Below the pieces are notes generated by a model. It searched no databases and had not been told where the DNA came from. It worked only from the letters and a program-made list of their open reading frames with translations. From Baylisascaris procyonis (lineage: Eukaryota > Nematoda > Chromadorea > Rhabditida > Ascarididae), in contig JAZARR010000179.1 in the NCBI GenBank assembly GCA_037389465.1, positions 764,501 to 828,500 of the forward strand: a stretch of 64,000 bases of DNA, read 5' to 3'. Shown piece after piece: positions 59,001 through 64,000 of the stretch (position 1 is its first letter; each line of letters begins with the position of its first letter). Position numbers and translations under genes: made by a program.

Positions 59001-60309
59001 TATTTCAATGCAATCACTGGCATTTATATGTGATTATATTTTCATGTCTTTGTTATTTAATGCTCCACCATTCGTGCATGGAACGGCGGTAGTGATTGAT
59101 TACCGTTAATTAGATGGTGGAAGGAACAAAGGATATAGTGATTTCACTCAGATAATGGAAGGTATTAGAGGGTGTTAATTAATATCATCGATGGGGTTAT
59201 TTAGAGACATATATGTATATACGAGGATGGACCGTATTTCATGAGGAGCATTAAAATGAGAGGGATGTTTTATTTGTATAATGATGAAATGGCAATCAGA
59301 TCTCTTTCATTGTTATGAAGATCTGTTCGGGTTTGTGTTTTCTGGATCGACTAGTGATTGTCGAACTTTTATTGTTCTATTGTTGATGAATCGACGATGT
59401 TTTGAGTTATTAATCTAGATATGATCGTTTAAGTGCCTATAGAATGTTCCTTGAGGATGTTAACAGAACAATAATTTTTTTTTTGAAAGGAAACGTCAAG
59501 AACTTCATTGTCGCCTTTCCGGATGATCTCTTCTTAGATTATTTTCTTGAAATGGTTTTTTTTTTGCCCTCAAATAGTCTTTGGAATGTTTCCGATTTTT
59601 TGGCACTAAGTTTTTTTTGGCAGCAGTTATTATAGATGGCGACTTCCTTTAATAGTTTTGTTTTTTGTTTTTTTTTTTTAAATTCAAAGATATATGAAAC
59701 TTACATAGAAAGGACATTTGAAAGGACACTATAAGGGACATTAGGGAACAGCGAAAACAAAACGAAATCACACAATGCCATCGGGTATCCTCCATTCTTA
59801 TCTATACAAATTTTATAGATATTCATAGTGGATAGGCGCAAGGAATATGCTCTGAGGTGGAGTACATAATCGAATATTTTCAAACGGTTGGAAGTAAAAA
59901 TGAAATGCGATCTAATCCTATATTTTCTATCATTTATTGCCTTCAATGAAGAATTTTGTTGCAGTTAAAAAATAATTAGAACACAATTACGGACTATCGT
60001 CCATAAGGACGATATACGTTGCAATGAGTGGTAGAAAGGTGTAATTACAGGTATCAACTTACCTATAAAATTGCACTATGTTTCTGCATTTCAAGTATAA
60101 AAAATAAAGCATTTCATGCAAAAATATAAATATACAAATTGGATAAGTTAAATTGAACGTAATCATAAATAAGTAATTGCATTATAAATATAAATATGCA
60201 AATTGGATAAGTTAATTATTTAAATGAAGTTGTTACACAGGATATACAAGTGCTTTTACTTGTAAGGAAGAATGTTGGAGAAATAAAGTATTTATGAAAT
60301 TTTATACAG
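59001..60309. other. INTS5 3' flank, no assigned gene
   Basis: AT-rich sequence after the INTS5 stop. Candidate AATAAA signals occur near 60105 and 60287. Short frames such as 59444-59635 have no recognisable family. A near-duplicate phrase (ATACAAATTGGATAAGTTAA and variant) occurs within 60121-60216. Confidence 0.5.
60121..60216 (+). repeat. Diverged direct repeat, two copies about 64 bp apart
   Basis: ATAAATAT followed by one variable base and CAAATTGGATAAGTTAA occurs twice with near identity in the INTS5 to DIMT1 spacer. Confidence 0.75.
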
Positions 60310-60538
60310 CGTTTCGTGCCAGCTAGCTGCGCCAAAATGCCTCGGGGGTATTATACAAATTAATTCGACAACTGCTGGAAACAACTTCGGAAGTGCAAGC
60401 GCAACGGCTGATTCCGAGAAAATGAGTGAGACTGGCTCTGATACGACCTGGACTTGGTCATTTTTAAGTCCTCATTCAAGACCGGAAGCCCTCAAAAACT
60501 CTATCCTGAATCTTCGGGCAGAAATCGACCTTCAGTAA
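60310..60538 (+). CDS. Unassigned coding-like terminal exon
   Basis: A good acceptor (TTTATACAG) is followed by an open frame of 75 codons to TAA, entered in phase 2. The composition is clearly richer in GC than the flanks and similar to the known exons here. The predicted peptide has a Ser/Thr-rich middle, then TWTWSFLSPHSRPEAL and a charged end. I do not recognise it. It could be the last exon of an INTS5 isoform: the last INTS5 codons overlap a GTGAGA donor, but that donor is phase 0 and would enter the other frame, ending after 17 residues (ARFVPASCAK-). It could also be the 3' end of a gene whose other exons I missed, or a pseudogene fragment. Confidence 0.45.
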
Positions 60539-61282
60539 TCAACGCCTAAAACAGCAAAAATCCTAAAGAAGCTTCCGCAACAATTTTTCGGCCGTTCACA
60601 AATCTTTTCTTTATACAAATAATAAATTGAAAAAAAAACGCTTTAAAACTTCAGTGATTTATTGAGTTCTGTTAACATAATAACACTGAATAAACTCGAT
60701 AAAAGATCAAAGGTCAAACAACAACAAACGATAACAACTACAAACTTCGTGAAAAAAACCTTCATAAAAAAGCCTTTGTAAAAAATATCGACAACTGCCG
60801 CATACTATTTCCTTAAAGTCGAACGAGTTCCATCTACTTTAGTAGAAGTGCTGATAAAAAGAAAAATCTCGACTTATATACGCATATATAACCACCCATC
60901 GCTCTTTATGTTGATCTAGCTCTACCATCCCATTCCTAAGCACCGAAAAAATCGCACGTTTCTCATTTCACTCGCTAAATTCTCTGATCCAATACGCTTA
61001 AGACTGATCAAAGTACAATAACTGACCTCAGCATTTAGCGAAACAACCAAAATGACCTATCTAAACACAACACTTGACCTTTGCCCTTGATGCATCGACC
61101 AAAATATGTCACACCCGATAACACTTAATATTCGTTTCCTCCCCACCCCTTCCACATACCTCGGTCTCCTCGCCAGTCCTCATTAACGAGTAGGAAGTCA
61201 CTCTTAAGCAATTGCATTTCCATGAACTGGGAATACGAAGGAGAATAAAAAGTCAACAATTCAAATAGCGCTTAATTAAATA
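60539..61282. other. Spacer between convergent genes
   Basis: AT-rich sequence between the unassigned plus-strand exon and the minus-strand DIMT1 3' end. Several short words rich in ACAA occur. No frame or RNA could be supported. Confidence 0.5.
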
Positions 61283-62144
<862 letters not shown>

Positions 62145-64000
62145 CTACAAAGAATAAAAAAATTACATATGCATCATTAAAATGCCTTCTTCTTATATAA
62201 TTTATCGTAATGGACTTAAGAGGAATTAAGAAAAAAATTTTAATAAACTTAATAAAAATTTTAAATATTCCTGATTTTATTAACCTTAGGTAAAAATTTT
62301 AAATATTTTTATACGTTCACGACGACAAATTATGCCGATTTAATCGAGTGATGAGTTCCTTTTCAAATGTTTTGAATCTTCCCGTTTGTAATTCTAAACT
62401 AGTAGTAAGTAATACTAATATAGTTATATATCGCCTTCTATTTAATACAGATCACTAATTGTTTTCACCTTTGGCTAACGTTTTCGGCTCTACCGTTCCC
62501 TCTACAGTTCGGGTTTTTTCTGGATCTCATTGTATGGTGGTGCTTTCCAGACCTATAAAATTTCGTCCGTGTTTTCCGCTCCATTGCCGAGTTATTCCGG
62601 TAGGGTACCGTTTTTCTTACTTAAACATGTTTGCTCATATCTTTTTCTAACATTGTTGAATTTTTGATTTCTTTTTTTTCCGTTGTATTTGTGCCTCTAG
62701 AGGACATTTTGCGAGTTGGGTGTGAATTTGTGAGAAAAATCCTGAATATGAAAAATTTTCCGGGATCGCTTTAAAATGTATGAGGAGTAATCCGGAAACG
62801 CTTATTTCTTCGTCATTTTTTGAATGTTCTTCTTAGATTTTTGTAGGACCTCTTAGGAATTTTAGTCTCAACTTGCCCGCGAAGAAACAGTGTGGATACT
62901 TGATGATCCGGAAGAGATATCCGTTGGGGAACCGGAAAATCGATTTTTGGCCATATCTCGCTTCTGGACGGACCAATTGGGGTGGAGTTTTTTTCATTTC
63001 CCATGATTTAAAATAGGGTACTGGATTCCCGAAAAAAGTCCACATGGGATGAGAAATCCGATCCAGGATTTTCTGGACACTCCGGAAATTTTCTCTTTCT
63101 GACATAACTTTTTTCCGGATAATCGGAGAGATGCACACGTAGCGCCATTGGACGCCGCAGGCGATTTCCTTTCCAATGGTCTATAACATGCTTAGGCTAT
63201 CTCTACGGGAAATACTGGAAAACGCATCTGGCGGCGAAATAGTACACTAAAGTGAGAGAGTCAGAGAAATAAAATTTCGCGCGTCTATAACTCGGCCAAT
63301 TTTTGATGGATTTTAATGGGATTTTTTTTATTCGAATCAGTATTCAATCCGCTTTCGAACGGTGTATACAGCTGTTGGGCTTTTCTCTAAACTAGATGAG
63401 AAAAGAATAAAAATTAAATTTATAGTGTAATTTATTAGAGAATCAATTGTTTCCATAGCAAGAACTGCATCCAGACCAAAGCAGTGGGTCGAGAGGGGCG
63501 GCAGCCCCCCCACAGAGGGGGGGTTCAGGGGGGGCGGAGCCCCCTGATTTTAATATAAGTACTGAATTAAAAAAATATTTACTTAATAGGTTCGTATCGT
63601 CACTTCTTCCTGCGATCAACATAGATTCTATTTGTTTCTTCTTCCTGCATTCTTTTATTTTCATTCGTTTTTACTTTCTTCTTTAATGGTGTCTATTTCT
63701 TGGATTCATTTTTCGAAGATTTGTTCAATTAAGAAATTAAAATATGTGAAATTTCAATAGAAATGTACTGTATTGGAGATTTCAGAATTATTTTCTCCGC
63801 AACGGTTAGGTCTATCGAGTAGGGATTTGCCCTGTTCGATACAGTTTTAAAAGCTCTATCAAAGGATATATAGATTGTCAGATTTCGGGAGAAAAGTTGA
63901 AGATCGAATCGACCGGCGAGAATTTCTGAAATCTCGATTTTTGCGATTTTGGGGGTTCTCGTTCTCGGCTGCTATTTAATATGGTGCTAAACGGTTCCTC
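62145..64000. other. Partial DIMT1 intron with repeat-like GC-richer sequence
   Basis: No further DIMT1 exon is visible, so this is intron up to the window edge. From about 62450 to 63400 and again from about 63790 the sequence is richer in CCGGAA and CTCGGCCA words, such as TATAACTCGGCCAATTTTTG. Frames are short on both strands. It resembles the edge of an interspersed repeat, but I cannot name the family. Confidence 0.45.
63494..63546. repeat. GC-rich palindromic cluster
   Basis: Nested inverted G and C runs, such as GGGGCGGCAGCCCCCC and GGGGGGCGGAGCCCCC, can form strong stem-loops. They stand out sharply from the AT-rich surroundings and resemble the hairpin units at 8321-8415 in style but not in sequence. 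Confidence 0.8.

Overview
This window looks like nuclear DNA of a chromadorean nematode. The DNA is AT-rich. Genes are split into many short exons, most 3' splice sites are TTTTCAG-like, and two start codons lie next to an acceptor (19522, 34639), as expected for SL trans-splicing. I cannot name the species. Every gene model below was built by hand from reading frame, splice phase and remembered family conservation; no search was run.

Layout. 1-19521 has no supportable gene. It holds AT-rich intergenic DNA plus two related repeat loci (7501-8255 and 12058-12638). Each has a tRNA-like head with Pol III A and B boxes, followed by tandem bodies of about 171 bp. The second locus is bracketed by a 438-bp direct repeat. 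19522-27601 (+) is an 11-exon rhodopsin-like GPCR of 543 aa whose DRY motif is replaced by NEF. It converges on mitochondrial glutamate dehydrogenase (34639-28357, -), with 10 exons and 537 aa. About 5.1 kb of repeat-bearing intergenic DNA follows, including an (AT)n tract, a G-rich tract and a degenerate 5S rRNA-like sequence.

39714-59000 (+) is a 32-exon gene for Integrator subunit 5 of about 1063 aa, with two micro-exons of 16 and 20 nt. An unassigned coding-like 3' exon lies at 60310-60538 (+). The last two exons of the 18S rRNA dimethyltransferase DIMT1 lie at 62144-61283 (-); the rest of that gene is beyond the right edge. Its partial intron (62145-64000) holds repeat-like and palindromic GC-rich sequence.

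The genes are unrelated housekeeping or receptor genes: nitrogen and carbon metabolism, snRNA 3'-end processing, ribosome assembly and signalling. No operon, CRISPR array, viral sequence or intact transposase was seen. I found no convincing new molecular system. The best leads are the composite SINE and its bracketing repeats, the NEF-motif GPCR, a GDH intron with no AG at the expected acceptor, and the orphan exon at 60.3 kb.
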